NCBI RefSeq assembly: GCF_030272615.1
Contig: NC_081406.1
Coordinates: forward strand, 186,944,270-187,008,269
Source: Cryptomeria japonica
Taxonomy: Eukaryota; Streptophyta; Pinopsida; Cupressales; Cupressaceae
DNA: 64,000 nucleotides
Reading direction: 5' to 3'
Below the pieces are notes generated by a model that had not been told where the DNA came from, made no database searches, and saw only the letters and a list, made by a program, of their open reading frames with translations. The translations under genes were made by a program, and so were the position numbers. How positions within the stretch are numbered: position 1 is the stretch's first letter; each line of letters opens with the position of its first letter. Shown in pieces: positions 1 to 12,538 of this stretch.

Positions 1-1367
1 GTTAGTAGTGAAGGAAGAGGGGAGAGAGAAGGCTTAACAGGGGAGCTATGAGGATATATGTTAGAGGTAAGATGATTAGGGTTAATATCAATCTTATAGT
101 CCTCTAGGGTAAAACCCCCTCCTTCCATGAATCTGAATGGAGTGTCATTAGACTTGAGCAACGATATAGGGAAAGGCTTCTCGAAGGGGATCTTCCTTGG
201 CATAGAATCTTCGAAGGGACCATTATAAAAGGGTAATTCTAGGGTTAAACAAGATTTATCACATTTCAGAGTTATAGGCTCTAAAGATTTAATGTTAATA
301 ATCATTTTAACGATTAAGAGCTAGTTAAAGAAGCTTAGGGCTGATTTTTTGACTTCTACAAATTTACCTATTTTGTTGCCTATTATTCTTAAAAAGTCAT
401 TATTGTGCAATTCTACAGGGAATTTATCAAGTGAAATTTCTCTATTAACCATGCAAGAATTGAATTGAGATGGGAGAAAGAGAGGTTGCCATTCCCAGCA
501 ATCAAACCCTAGACCTTTAAATTTTAATATATCCTCATTAAGAAATGAATTTCTAAGATTCTGATTACCACATTCAATAGCTAAGAAATTATTAGGAAGG
601 ATGTCAATTCTTACCTAGTTATTGAAGGAGGATGACACCCAGTTAGCAGTTTGTTCCGATGGGATCCCCCAGCCTTTTCACCGAGTAAAGACCATTCTAT
701 CGCTACAATGCATTTGATACCTAGCCCGAGTATAATTATCAATTTCAATGACCAACCTGTTAGGAGTAGCTGAGAAATTTGAAGGTAGATCCAACATAGG
801 GTGCTTAATTTCCTTAGAATTGTGATGGCCAGAGGTTTCCATCTCTGCTGATTTTGGGTTATATCCTTCCTTGCACAGATTTTGGACCACTGAATTTGAG
901 CTTTTTGTGGTGGGTTTTCTTAACCCTAATTTTATTCTGTTTGCCCTTGATGCAACATCATTTTGGGCTCGAGAGAATCTCTCCACACGAATGTATGATG
1001 AATATGAAACACTGCCTTTGTTAGGGTAACAATTATCCAGAGAAGCCTTCAGGATGGTAAGAAATTCCTCTCTCTTCCGTGTTAAAGGATTTTCCTGTCT
1101 CTTTAATGGTGCCCTAGGGTTCCATTGTGTCCTTCTCCAAACCGGGTTAGCTATCATAATTGAGGAAGATGCCAATTCACCTATATTTCTCTCGTCGGAT
1201 GGGGGCCCCCTTGGAACCCCGACAACCCTTTTGCATATATCATTAAGCTGTAAATTAATCAAATTTGCTCCTGTAGTGCATGATTGAGAGGCATTCAGAG
1301 CTGCAAATCTGTTTGAGGTGCCCACAACATTTTTATGGACCTTTGTAAATTTATTCCGCTTTGCCAA
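1..1367 (-). pseudogene. LINE ORF1-like (DUF4283) remnant, cut by window edge
   Basis: A minus-strand open stretch of 229 codons (678-1367) begins without a convincing ATG; the first in-frame codons follow a stop and TTG is the first start-like codon. It is basic and Ser/Asn-rich. Past its stop, the sequence toward position 1 still reads, in broken frames, as a DUF4283-like segment with the pattern LPSQFNSCMVNREISL followed by LHNNDFLRIIGNKIGKFVEV. That resembles the W-P-hydrophobic...iGnkiGkfi core of plant LINE/retroelement ORF1 RNA-binding proteins. The zinc knuckle would lie beyond the left edge. It has the same orientation as the LINE at 2-8.7 kb but is a separate element. Family assignment is by pattern, without a profile search. 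Confidence 0.6.
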
Positions 1368-2075
1368 ATGCCATTATTCCTCCCCTGCTTTCAAGGATGT
1401 TTTGAGGGTTTTGCAGAAACGAATCTAGTAATATAATTGAGTTTTAATAATAAAATTGTATAATCAAGATATTTTGACTAGACTCCTAAAAGATAATTTT
1501 GAGCTAGTAAGATCCAAAGTGCACTAGTAAACATCATCCTAACTTTTTGATACAAAGAGACTTTCTTTTGAAAATAAATATAAAACATTTTTTTATAGAA
1601 AAAATTGTGGATTGTTTAAAAATTTGTATATAACAATTCTTAAGAGGAGAATGTTCAAAATAATGGTTTAGTTGGTTGGAAGTTATAATTTAGGGGATAT
1701 TGATAATGACCTTTTTTTTCAAGACTTTCTTTATGTTTAGCTCCCTTTTATGATAAGACATGTATATGTATCTTTCAACCATTCTCTTTTTTATTTTGAA
1801 TATTGTACTATTTTCATTTAATTAATGCAAAATAAAATAAAATAGATTCATTAAAAAATTAAATTAGATTCTTTTTTCTATTAAATATATATGATCAAAG
1901 CCATAATGACATCTCATATGGAGCTGTTACAACCAACAGCAAAAAAGGGGGCATACATGATCACTACCAACTTAACATATATGCTACCAACCCCAACAAA
2001 CTACATAGAGTATCAACTATTTAATTACAAAAGAGGATTATAATGTAGGAAAGTAACCTATGATGAGAATCAGAT
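1368..2075. other. AT-rich spacer between two LINE remnants
   Basis: No supportable gene. The stretch is A/T-rich with T-runs near 1715-1725 and a pyrimidine-rich run at 1770-1800. It should contain the 3' end of the downstream LINE, but I cannot place a poly(A) tail (poly(T) on this strand) or a target-site duplication. Confidence 0.5.
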
Positions 2076-2522
2076 TCATATTATATCTCCTTGCCTCCTT
2101 GGGACCCAAGTCAACCAACCTTTGGGTCCTTCCATCCACCTGAGCATGCAATTCTCTTCAATTTGTTGTTTGTAAGGGTGCTGAACAACTTCAACTATTG
2201 GTATAGTCTCAGGAAAACCACTTGATACAACACCTTTTGCATCACCTAGAACATCATCAGGCATATCATCTGGATCATCACATGGTATATCCCCTGGAAC
2301 AACTACCATTGGGACTGCCCGTATTGCCTTCTGTCGTTCCCGCCTCTCCTTCTGCCTCTGCTCTTCCAGCTCTGCCATGAAGTTATGCAAATTTATCTTG
2401 AATAGAGTCATCTCTTCTGATATCTGGGACCATGTGTATCCATGTGAGACCTTCCAATAACCAAGATGCCCCATGCCACTCTTAAAGAGATCCTCTAGCT
2501 TCTTTTTCTTCAATCTGATCAA
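2076..2522 (-). pseudogene. Open tail following LINE ORF2, function unknown
   Basis: 148 codons, opening with a TTG codon that overlaps the ORF2 stop (TTGA). The N-terminal half is strongly charged (a KKKKLEDLFK start and a QRQKERRERQKA coiled-coil-like stretch). The middle is acidic (PCDDPDDMPDDVLGD) and the end is Trp-rich (MLRWMEGPKGWLTWVP). I do not recognise a family. The position suggests either a frameshifted ORF2 extension or 3' sequence carried by this LINE lineage; there is no ATG, so independent translation is doubtful. Confidence 0.35.
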
Positions 2523-3619
2523 ACTATTGCCTGCACATTTATTTTGTGAAATATGAGTCTCCTGAGAGACTCAGTAAGATTTCTGGTACTATTCCCAAAA
2601 ACATTATCATTACAAAACTTCCAAATATGCCACAATATTAAAGCAGAGAGAAGGGCAAACAAACTATTGAAAAATTTCTTAAGACCTTTAATATGACCAG
2701 TAATAATCTCATAAATGGATACATCTGTATTGCTGAAAAAACCAAACATCTTCCATATCTCTTTAGAAAAATAGCATTCAAAGAATACATGCCTAACAAA
2801 CTTAGGGAGCTTGCAGAATGTACACATACTTGGTTCACTACTGGGGAGTCTAAAGGGCAACCTATGCAGGAGAAACCACGATAGGAAGCATTTAATTTTA
2901 GGGTCAGCAAGAGAGGACCACATTCCTTCAAAAATATTAACCCAAGATTTTGGTTCTATCAGATTCCAAGAAGCATTAACATGCGAGAAAATGGCTTCAT
3001 GATTGGTGAGGAAGGAGTAAATCTTCTTAGATTTAACCTTGGTAAAGAGTGAACCATCAGGACACGAATGCTTCAAGAAGAGGTCACTATCAATCTCAAC
3101 AACTTTAGGGAGGTTCAAGGTAGAGCAAGCTTCTTTGAGGACAAAATAGGTTCTATACTGAGAAGAGGGTAAATCAAATGAGTTTTTCAGATCTTCCCAA
3201 CTACAAAGGGAATCCTCTTTTATAACATCTACAAAATAAGATATGCCTTTATCATTCCATGCTTTAGCTGAACACCCCTGTAACAATGCTAATATCTTAC
3301 CTCTATTTTTGAGATTCCATCGCAGGGATCTGTTACCACTGATTAGATTGTTTGAAGTGACTTGATTACCTGATATAAATTGTCTAATATAGTCCCAACT
3401 TTTTCAAATGGCTTTGAAGACTGGAGACCCTTTGACCTTGAAATCTATTTCTCTAGCAAGCATATCATTTAGAGGGATATTTTTCCATCTTTTTCCTTTA
3501 CTAGGATGACCCTGTGTGATGTTGTTTTTGAGTAGGGCTTTCCATGGTTCTTCCCCTTTCATAGATCTAATGATCCATTTTCCAGCAAGATCCACCCCTT
3601 GTAATCTTAAGTCCTTCAA
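2519..3619 (-). pseudogene. LINE ORF2 C-terminal zf-RVT region
   Basis: The frame at 2519-3286 contains the zinc-binding zf-RVT pattern typical of plant LINE and LINE-derived proteins: a W-S-L-P-K-I-K-F-L-W-like stretch, then MCTFC, HVFFEC and WKMF (Cys-X2-Cys ... His-X4-Cys). The 3404-3619 piece upstream carries the preceding W-K-A-L segment. No RNase H domain follows. The last codons overlap the next open stretch by four bases. Confidence 0.75.
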
Positions 3620-5513
3620 TCCTAATGCTCCTCTCTTTTTATCAATGATACACCATTCCCATTTGACTGAGTGTCTTTTTATGTTCCCTTTACCATCAGA
3701 CCAAAGGTAATCTCTGATAGTTTTCTGTAAAACAATATATTGATAATGAAAGAATAACTAGGCTGAAGAATAATAGATTGGATAGGAAGATAGTATCATC
3801 TGACATACCCGGACCCTCCCAGCTAGTGAGAGATATTGATTGTCCCATCTCCCAAGTTTTTTAGTAATCCTATTTTTCACCCATTCCCACATGGCCTTCA
3901 TGTTAGGGCTGATTGAAAAGGGAATGCCAAGATATTTAACTTGATGCTCCGGGCCTCCGCATTTGATGGACCATTGAGCCAACCATGGAGGAGGCTCTTC
4001 CTCCCATCCTAGAAAAATGGATTTCTCTATAGAAATTTTGCTGCCTGATGCATTGCATAATATGCTCTTCTTGTTCATGAAGCTCTCCAAGTTCTCTGCT
4101 TCTAGCCTAAGGAGTACAAAAGTATCATCTGCAAATTGGAAATTAGCTACTTCTTTCCCCTAAGGTATTTTTACCCCTCTGACCTTAGGCAAAAGTGAAT
4201 TGTCTGAGATTAGGTAGCTAATAGTATCAGATGCTATCACAAATAGTGCAAGAGCAAGAGGACATCCTTGTCTTATAGATCTTGTGAGTATAAAACTATA
4301 TGATGTTAGCCCATTTACCTCTATCTTAGCCAGATCCCCATTTAGTAATGTTTGGACCATCTTAATGAAATCCTTTGGGAATCCTAAGGAATCCATCATA
4401 TGCGGTCATAATCTTTCTCATAATCAAGAAGGAGCATGCATGCTTCTTGGTTGGATTCCTTTGCCCACTCTATGGATTCCCAATAGGTCACTATGTTTTT
4501 TAGGATATATCTACCCTTTACAAAACCTGTCTGAGAAAAGCTAATGATCTTGGGGAGAATATATTTTAGCCTTAGAGAAAGAGATTTGGCCAAAATCTTA
4601 TAGGAGAAATTTAGGAGAGTGATATGTCTCCATTTCTTTATTAGAGATTTGTCCCCATCCTTAGGAATCAACTTAATAAGCCCTATATTGATCTCACCTC
4701 CCAACGATCCTTGTTTAAAAGCTTCATTGTAAATCTCCAACAATTCCTATCCAATCCATCCAATGTTTTCCTTATAAAATTCAATGGGAAGACCATCTGT
4801 CCCAGGGGCCTTATCTAATGCCATCTGTCTAATGACATTATTAATTTCCTCTAGGGAGATGGCTTTACTAAGAGAGGAAGCATCAACTAGGTCAATCCTA
4901 TTAGGGATGATGCTTTGGATTTTAATTCTTGCTCTCCCATGTTTTGATTACCCTCCTCTGAAGAAAATATATTCTGATAATACTGTGCAAAAGCCCTAAC
5001 AATATCCCATTCCTCTAATTTTATATCATCTTCCTAGATTTCTTCCACTCTGATTCTTGCTTCTTTTTGTTTAAGAATTTGAAAGAACTTTAATCCTCTG
5101 TCCCCTTGATCAACCCAATTACTTCTAGCCCTAATTTTGACCCATTTGATATTTTCATTCTGTAAACTCCTAAGAGCATCTTTGGTATTCATGACTCTAC
5201 CAATAACTGCATTAGAGTTTGGGGCTATTTTTAGTTCTGTTTCTGCAACAACAAGATCCTCCTGAAGTTTACCTTCAAGCCTTATGCTATCTCTAGCCTT
5301 CTTGCCTCCCACCATTTGAAACAATTTCTTCCAGCTATTGACATTTTTGACCCATCTGTCTATGGCATTATTATGGATAGAAACAGACCTATTAAACCAT
5401 TTGATAATGGAAATTACATTGCTAATTACAGGGTCTCTTAGCAGAGATGTATTGAGGTAGAAAGATGGATTTTTACAATTCCTCTTGGTTGTAGATCCTT
5501 TATTACTGAACAT
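3620..5513 (-). pseudogene. LINE ORF2 reverse transcriptase domain
   Basis: Three successive minus-strand open pieces give the linker (5034-5513), the RT fingers/palm N-part (4396-4743, with LIPKDGDKSLIKKWRHITLL and QTGFVKGRYI) and the palm (4160-4399, with RQGCPL). The catalytic box FADD is legible at 4124-4135, between open pieces, followed by 3758-4090 with KYLGIPFS and GRVRVCQMILSSYPIYY (thumb). Both aspartates of the F/YADD box survive. The usual LDYEKAYDR reads LDYEKDYDR. Stops and frameshifts separate the pieces. Function in an intact copy: RNA-dependent DNA synthesis at the nicked target. Confidence 0.85.
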
Positions 5514-6240
5514 GGCTACAATTGGGTGATGGTCTAAAAGAGTGTATGGAATTACCTTGACTAGCCTTCCTGCTTCATCCTTGGGACAATTAAAGAATTC
5601 CTAGTTATAATAAAATCTATCCAACCTCAAATATATTCTCTTGCCTACTTGCTGAAAATTGCACCAAGTAAACCAGATATATTTATGATCATCTTTGGCA
5701 CCATTTAGAGGGTCTCAAAGTCTATGTTTGCCAATCATTCTATTCTAGAAGAACTGTTCGCTGCCCTTCCACTCCAATATATTACCCCCCTGTTTATCTT
5801 GAGTATTTGTGACCATGTTGAAGTCCCCCCCAAGGATCCAAGGGATCTCTTCGAACTGGTATATCCATTTCCATAATTCTGCCCTCTCCCAATAGTCATT
5901 TGATGCATAAATTGAACAAATTCTAAAATTTGATCCTTTATAATCTATAACAAGCCATACCACCCTGTTGCAATGGGAAGTCCCCCATATAATGATTGAT
6001 TTGGCCCACTTGGGGCGAAGTAGGATAGAAGTGCCTCCTTTACCTTTTCTATGGGTAGTAGAGAAGGAAATAGCATCCCTCCAAATGCATTTTAGGGAAA
6101 TATCTAAAAGGAATCTTGTGGCTTTTACCTCCTACAACATTAGAACATCTAACCCTCTGCTCATTCTGACAAATCTCTGCACAATGAATTTTCTATCAGG
6201 GGATTTCAGTCCTCTGACATTCCAAGAGACTATGTTTAAA
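5514..6240 (-). pseudogene. LINE ORF2 endonuclease (EEP/APE) domain
   Basis: Start of ORF2. The minus strand reads NIVSWNVRGLKSPDRK near 6220-6180, the first conserved block of the exonuclease-endonuclease-phosphatase fold of plant LINEs. In the usual LQE motif (the catalytic Glu block) Gln is replaced by a TAG stop near 6131. The frame at 5745-5963 carries the typical ICSIYASND and WILGGDFNMV blocks (D and N of the active site). The domain nicks target DNA to prime reverse transcription. Downstream 5514-5744 reads only in pieces. Broken, therefore inactive. Confidence 0.75.
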
Positions 6241-6269
6241 TCTATAGGAATTATATGGTTAAATCCATA

Positions 6270-8699
6270 CTACTCCTAAAGCTAGAGTAGCATTTAGGAA
6301 GGGTGAAATTATTAGGGTTTTTCACCTCTTTCTTATTGCTTGAACCTACTGGTCTGCCTCTTTTCCTCTTTCCATCCTTATTGCCAATATTGGATTCTTC
6401 CTCCATGGGAGTAGCTATTTTGGAAGGGGGGTCAGAGGTCTTAGGTTCCCTCTTGATTTTACATGTAGGACCCTATGGTTCCCAAGGGTTTTTAGTATAT
6501 GGAATAATTGCCCAATCTTTATTAATACCACTATCATTGGATATCTTTTTGAGTGAAACTTCAGATGCAGAAACTAGAGAATCTTCCCCTTCCCCCTATT
6601 AACAACCTCCAGGGTAGAGGTGAAATTAGGGAGAGAGGGAGTAGGGGTGCTAGGGAAGTCCCTAATGGCAGAGGGATCATATTTAGTGGCCGGTATAACA
6701 ATAAGATCATAGTCATTTAGACAACTAGGGATAGAGGGTTTAGCTTGTCCCCTCTCAACATTTCTATCTGCAATATCCATAGCAACATTCCTAACTTCAC
6801 TAAAGCTATCCCTATATGTTTGTGTTTCTAGTTTGGCTGATTTGATCAAAGATGGTTTTCATGCTATATTGTCTAATAAGCAAGATGGTAATGCCTTATT
6901 GTTGTTCCATGTTTTCCTTTGGGAAGCTTCTATTATTGGCAGGTTAATATTCATGTATTTATTGATTATCATATTGGATGAGAACCGTGGATAACCTAGT
7001 TATGTTTTTTGAGAGCCCTTGTTTATGCTTTTGTGTATGTTGTTACCCTAATATCTAGGATCATAATATGGGGAGTGGGATTCCAAGTGAGTGTCTAGTG
7101 TCAAGAGGAATGCACTCCCAGGACTTCTTGTGATAGGTGTCGGGGTCTAATCACTTCCTCAACCCCTTCACCTACTCCCTCCTTAGCACCAACCCTACCT
7201 TGGAGACTGTTACTAGGGGGGAGATATTTTTATCAAAGATCTTCTGATTAAAATTTCCTCTTCTCCTTTTGAAGGGGTCATCATTTGTCCGGAGTCTGTC
7301 TATTGCCCATTGCTGGCCTTTTTTGAATCTCTGTCTATGATTCTTCCTTTGACCAGAATTTTTCTTCAGAATAGGTTCCATTTGGGAATTATCCTTATGG
7401 GCTTCAGAAGGAGGGAAAAGATCATCTAGGGTGAGGGAGAGTTTCCCTAGACACTTTTTGAAAGGATCTATGCCAGAGAGATCAATCTGATTGGGAGCAG
7501 AAGTGGTATTAGCAGAGTTGTTAAGAGCAATAGAGGGAGGGGGAGAGTTTCTAGCCTCACCATTAGAGTGGGTAGCAGATTTATTACTGGAATTGGGGCC
7601 GATAGGTTTTGATTTAGAGGTTAGGAGGTGACAACTCCATCTCTTGTGGCCCTCTCCCCTGCATAAGAAACACGAATTGATGCCACCCAAGTATTCAACT
7701 GGGCATGTGTACATTCTGTCTTCTAGGTCAAAGGTCAATTCATCTGGGATATCAACACCTAGTTTTAGAGAGACAAGAACATGGGCATCCATGTGAGGAA
7801 GGGGTGTATCAGTCTGATCGATTCTTAAAATTTTTCCCAAGGAATCCAAAGCTTTAGGAAGGATATGCCAAAGAAATGGGGGGATATTGTGAATAGTAAC
7901 CCATCTGGGGCAAGAGAGCGCCAAGACTTCCTCTAGGTTGGCCTCTATTGACCAACTTAGGGCACAAAATGTGCACTGTCCTATGGACCAAAATTGTTTT
8001 GAGACTACCGAATATTGACTGGCTTTGTCATAGAAGAAGATAATAAACAAACCTTTTTGCACCATTTGACACAAGGAAAATTTGAACCCTAGTTTTTTAC
8101 CCCAAACAACATGTAACCAGTTATTCATATAAACCCTAGACGGAAGGGAGTCCACATTCTGGGCTACTAAAAAAATGGCTGTTATACTAAGTCTATTGAT
8201 CTTTGCACTAATAACTATGTTCATATCAGAGTTTGGCTTAATGATAAAGTTTTTTGCACCAGAAACCTTCCTCCATATCACTTGCCACTTCCTTCGAAAC
8301 CAACCTCCTGCTTGTTCCTGTGTGCTATGGCGAACTTGGCTTCATCTGGGCGAGCCCTCTCTCTTGTAACCACTTGTCGAAATGATTTGTCAAGGGTTTT
8401 CTAGGACTCGAATCCACCTCCTTCAGAAATGAAAGGGGAAGACTTCCTATCTGCCACCTTATTTCCATCTGAAGAGGATGCCATCACCGCACCTCAAATT
8501 GCCATAACCGGTTCCTTTTCAATTATGTTTCTCTTGGAATATACCACAAATCCCTGCAAAAGACCAACTAAGATGCTTCTCTCAAACTCTATCTGGAGTG
8601 GACATATTTTTCACACTTCTTTTTGGTATGAAAAGGTTGCTTTGCCAATTTCGAACACTCTGTTCATCCAATTTTTGTGAGCCAATTTTTTTCTCTCCA
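6270..8699 (-). pseudogene. LINE ORF1: DUF4283, CCHC knuckle, basic RGRP tail
   Basis: RNA-binding ORF1 protein of the LINE. An ATG near 8699 opens a short frame that hits a stop after about 29 codons; coding similarity resumes through 8440-8340 (VDSSPRKPLTNHFDKW...) and then in the long frame 7172-8281 (369 codons, first codon GTG, so the real start lies upstream). In that frame residues 1-160 look like DUF4283 (motif PRWVTIHNIPPFLW) and a zinc knuckle is complete at Cys204, Cys207, His212, Cys217 (CFLCRGEGHKRWSC). After an unreadable gap at 6850-7171, the C-terminal part reads at 6574-6849 and on to about 6270. It ends in a basic RKRGRPVGS stretch resembling an AT-hook, as in many plant LINE ORF1 proteins. 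At least three disruptions; inactive. Confidence 0.75.
6850..7171. other. Unassigned stretch interrupting LINE ORF1
   Basis: ORF1 is readable on both sides of this roughly 320-bp segment but not inside it. It could be a diverged hinge region or a small insertion; I found no clear terminal repeat or target duplication. Confidence 0.35.
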
Positions 8700-9354
8700 T
8701 TGGAAGGGCGAGAGAAAACTATTTTTTACTCTAAATCAATAGAAATTAAATCTTCAAATTTTAAATGATAATTATTCATTGTGATATATTTTTATAAATA
8801 TATATTAAAAATGATTCTTCTTGTTTTATATTAAAAAAAAATATAGACATAAAATATCTATATATAAAAATATTGATAATATATTAAAATATATAGATAA
8901 ATTATAGTCTATATCATCTTTTAAATTCTTTAGTCTTTTGAATGTCTTCCTACTCACTTACCATGTGAACTTTAATGATTAAAAGAAACACAATTTCATT
9001 CTTCAATCAGATGATGAATTTTTTTCCTTATATATATAATAGTTACTAAGTACTATAGATAGATTGATATGAGATAACTAAATAAATAGTGTTGGATCTT
9101 TAGTGATCATAGTGACTCTTATAACTAGCACTTGCAGTGGGGAGTACCTACAACAGGAGGCCGATAGTGTAAAAGGATCATAGAGAAAGAAAGCAATTAA
9201 AGGAAAAAATGTAAGGTGTTAACATAAAATAAAAGTTTGGTGGCTTTGCAGGAGCATCATAGAGAAAGAGAGCAATTAAAGGAAAATATGCAACGAATGA
9301 AATGGATATTAATGACATTGTTTATATATATATGTAAATATGTAACTGTACATA
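8700..9354. other. AT-rich gene-free spacer
   Basis: Low-complexity A/T sequence (TATATA and ATATTAAAA runs) and a short internal duplication around CATAGAGAAAGA.AGCAATTAAAGGAAAA (near 9178 and 9255). No gene is supported. Confidence 0.6.
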
Positions 9355-9565
9355 ACCCAACCAATGTTCTCAGTTCTTCCTAAAATCTGAAGTTAACCAC
9401 CCACCAACCCCCATGCTGCTGAAGGCAACATGATGTATAGTATGAAAGAACAAAATAAAGTAGTTATTACAATTGTTTTTTATTTTAGGTTGTATAAAAC
9501 CCAACCAATTTAATGTGTTGGTCCCAGAAAATATAAGTTAGCCACCCTCCAACCCCCATGCTGGC
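9355..9565. repeat. Two-copy direct repeat, about 66 bp each
   Basis: The segments 9355-9420 and 9499-9565 both begin ACCCAACCAA, contain AAGTTA.CCACCC.CCAACCCC and end CATGCTG. They lie downstream (in the minus direction) of the Helitron helicase and may be part of its 3' non-coding end, which I could not define. Confidence 0.6.
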
Positions 9566-10298
9566 ATTGCCAGCATGTATACAACCATTTGATGAATTAT
9601 TTGTGAAGTACAAAATTGATGTAAGTATTGAGTAGTTGCTGATGTTGTATAGTTTTGAATGACTTTGCTTGGTTTTGTAGACTGTTTTTAAGTTTCGATT
9701 GCGTACCTGCGAGAAATAATATTGTATTAGAACATTGTAGATGTATTAAATAATTGAGAGTGACAAAATTCGGAGATTAAAAAGAAGAGGAAAGGAAGGT
9801 ACTTACAACTATTGAAAGTATGTTGGAGTATATGTTTGGTCATTTTTTTGGTGGGTGTGAAATCTGCAAATAAGATGGATAGTACAAACACAAGTTAGCA
9901 TCGTTGAACGCAAATCTCAAAGAGATTAAGTTACCCTTGTAGCATGTGTTGTTTAAAATGATGTCTTCTTTTATGCCCTGCAAGTAGAAGAACACAAGAG
10001 AAGGTTTAATAAGATATGAGATACTATAGTTGTAGGGAGTAAACATTAGGAGGGTAAATAGAAGCAAGGAAAACAGTGTGAATTGTGCAAACCTGTATTT
10101 TTTGGAATGTGATCAATAGTGAGAAAGGTAAGTTCTTGTTGTGATGCAATCTTTTACATTTGTTGCTGACCTTGCAAGATTCAATAGTTATAATGTGTCA
10201 CAATAAATGAAAGAAGATATATGGTATGCAAAAGGTTATAGGTGATGTGGTTGCAGTACCTGTGTTGGATTTTTTTGTAAGTAATTTTCTTTTGTGAT

Positions 10299-11590
10299 CT
10301 AAGAAAGCTTCAACAAATGAGCTTCTTCATTCTTTCTTGAAATGGTTGATGGTCCACCTTGCAATTTTGAGTACCTCTGGTAAGTGAAAGGCGGGTGAAT
10401 TCGGAGGTGTTCAATTGACTTTACTCAAAACAATGTTGTAAATGTAAGACCTTGTTTCTCTATTTTTCCAATGTCAATTGTAGCGAAGTCTCCTGTCCAA
10501 CCCTATGTTTTATGAATAGTGATACCCCATGCCATCGTTAGTGGAATTTGTGTGCGGTTTCCTCTAGTTATTAGTGCAATGGGAACAAGTTTTGAATTTG
10601 CAGCATCCCATGGTGGTCCAGTGTAATGTTGGAAGAGGACAACAACATATTTAGGTAAATCTGGTGGTTTAGAACCTGCATCGTAGACAATCATTTTGAT
10701 TTGTCCCAAAAAACCATTTACAAGACCAACTTCTATCCATAAATTTGCAATGAGCATGACTTGCTGGTCTATAGAAAGAAGAATTTCAAATGAGAGTTTC
10801 TCATCTTGTTGAGTTTGTTTTTCTTTGTGATGTGCAATGATTGCTATTGCTCGAGAAATTAGTGTGTGAAATTGCTTTAACATTTTGATATTGTGTGAAT
10901 TTGAAGCTGCATTGGTTGCAAACAAATGTTTTTTTTGGTTGAAGTGGTTATTTTGATCAAGTGTTTAACCATGGGTTGAACGCATCTATAGCCTTTCCCA
11001 GACTACTTGCAATGGTGTTGTGTTGCAGACACTATATTTGTGAGGGGGACGTACCTTCTTGGTGGAAAGAAACATCTAAGGTGACAACATCAATGAAGGA
11101 ACGCCATAAAGCAAGTGTTGTTGAGTGGGATGCATACAACAGTTTGTCTATAACTGGGGGTAGTTGTGCAAGATCACAAACAAACACAATTGAGAGGCTT
11201 GCAAATGGTTTGTGTTGTTTGGTGGGAAATGCTTGTCGCAATCTGTTATCAAGCTTGATGAGTAATTGTGGGCCAAGGAAGCTCATTTCATCAATCAAAA
11301 TATACTATAAATGTTTGCATTGTTCTTGAAACATTAATAAGGAATGTCCTGTTAAAGGACAATATTCTTGAATAGGAATGCGAAGGGAAACATGGATTGT
11401 GGTAGCTTGAATGTTATATGCGGATACACTTATTGGTGCAAGCACAAGAAATGGGTATTGCTTTGGATCCAAATGGAAATTTAACTTTTTCCGTATACAG
11501 TCAATAAGGAACGATTTCCCAGTACCTGTTGTGCCTTGAATAATTAATTGTAATGGTGAGGTATTTAGATTTTGTGCAGTGTGGGAGGTT
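10299..11590 (-). pseudogene. Helitron PIF1-like helicase domain
   Basis: SF1B helicase part of the RepHel protein. On the minus strand the Walker A block reads QGTTGTGKSF near 11545-11510, Walker B IDEMSFLGPQLL (11298 downward) and motif III VFVCDLAQLPPV, where the normal GDLAQLPPV has Gly replaced by Cys. After a break, 10503-10925 carries GLVNGFLGQI and RTQIPLTMAWGITIHKT (normally TIHKSQG). The C-terminal block ATIDIGKIEKQGLTFTTL...RIHPPFTYQRYSKLQ reaches a stop at 10299. In an active element the helicase unwinds donor DNA during peel-and-paste transposition. Several stops and frameshifts are present. Confidence 0.85.
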
Positions 11591-11599
11591 AGAATATCA

Positions 11600-12530
11600 A
11601 GTACAATTTTTTTATTTGCTGTAAGCTAAAAAGTAAGAGGGGTACTTGAGTGAATATTGCCAAGGGTGACAACTGATTGGCTTTTTTTGTGTTGAAATGA
11701 ATTGAGGGGATATGTTATGGAGGAATTCATTAGGTACGGATTCAATCCAATTAAAGTGGAGGTCATAATCACGTATGCCAAGCATTTGAAGAGTAGCAAC
11801 ATCAAAGCGGTTTGAAGCTCCTATTTGTGACAAGAACTCCCACTCGTAAAGTTCTCGATCAATTGCTTGTGGAATATCTTGCAAGTGCAGGTCTTCATTA
11901 TTTTCAGTCATTGATAGTTCTCCAATTCCATTTACATGCCATCAAGTGTAATGCGTGCTTTTAAGTTGTTTCCAATTTAGTATAACTTCATCACTTAATG
12001 TACCTATGTGTAGAGGAATGTTGCGGAAAGACTTGTACAAAAGTAATTCACTCCAACAGAAAGACTGAAAATTACTGTCATCTTCTGCAGGTAAGGCTTT
12101 GAACTGGGGGAAGACATTTACAATCGCTGTTATTTTTCTTTTCTGCCATTTACTTGTTTTGCATTGTTGGTTGTATGTATATTATTGGGCTGAATGAAGC
12201 AAAGTTAGGTTTGATAACTCGGATGGTCTTTTCATGTAAGTGGAAATGAAAGAAATGCATGACTATGAAGCTTCATCACAATTTATTATACGTTGGAAGA
12301 TTTTTTTGCCAACATTTGGGGTGACAAATTGACGTGTGTAGGAGATCAAGGGGAGTTTCAACAACATATGGAAAGTTTCCTGAGCACTAATGTCCCTATC
12401 AGCAATAATACCTATCATAAATATTTGATATGCTAAGAGAACTGTATCTTTTGTATTTGTTGATGCAACAATTCATTTTAACATGTCAGTATAGCTCTTT
12501 GATTTGTGTTCCATTTTTTATGCGTATTTA
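11600..12530 (-). pseudogene. RepHel central region between Rep and helicase
   Basis: The minus strand reads ADRDISAQETFHMLLKLP and YTRQFVTPNVGKKIFQRI near 12400-12290, then a broken stretch, then 11612-11911 with LYEWEFLSQIGASNRFDVA...LGIRDYDLHFNW. These blocks are characteristic of plant Helitron RepHel proteins upstream of the PIF1 motor. Coding potential is interrupted by stops near 12270 and 12180. Confidence 0.65.
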
Positions 12531-12538
12531 GAAATATA

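Larger units (their letters stand above)
2076..8699 (-). mobile_element. L1-type plant LINE, near full length, degenerate
   Basis: The minus strand reads, in order, ORF1 with DUF4283-like region, CCHC zinc knuckle and basic RGRP tail, then ORF2 with an APE-type endonuclease, reverse transcriptase and C-terminal zf-RVT region. This order is diagnostic for plant L1 non-LTR retrotransposons. Reading frames are broken by several stops and frameshifts, so the copy is inactive. The 5' limit is set at an ATG near 8699 and the 3' limit at the end of the last open stretch; the true ends, poly(A) tail and target duplication were not resolved. Transposition in this family is by target-primed reverse transcription (family knowledge). 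Confidence 0.85.

Noticed and set aside
9110-9150. CTAG with a short CACTGCAAGTG hairpin as Helitron 3' terminus (minus)
   Set aside because: The stem is only four base pairs and the usual 10-12 nt spacing before CTRR is absent; not enough to call an end.
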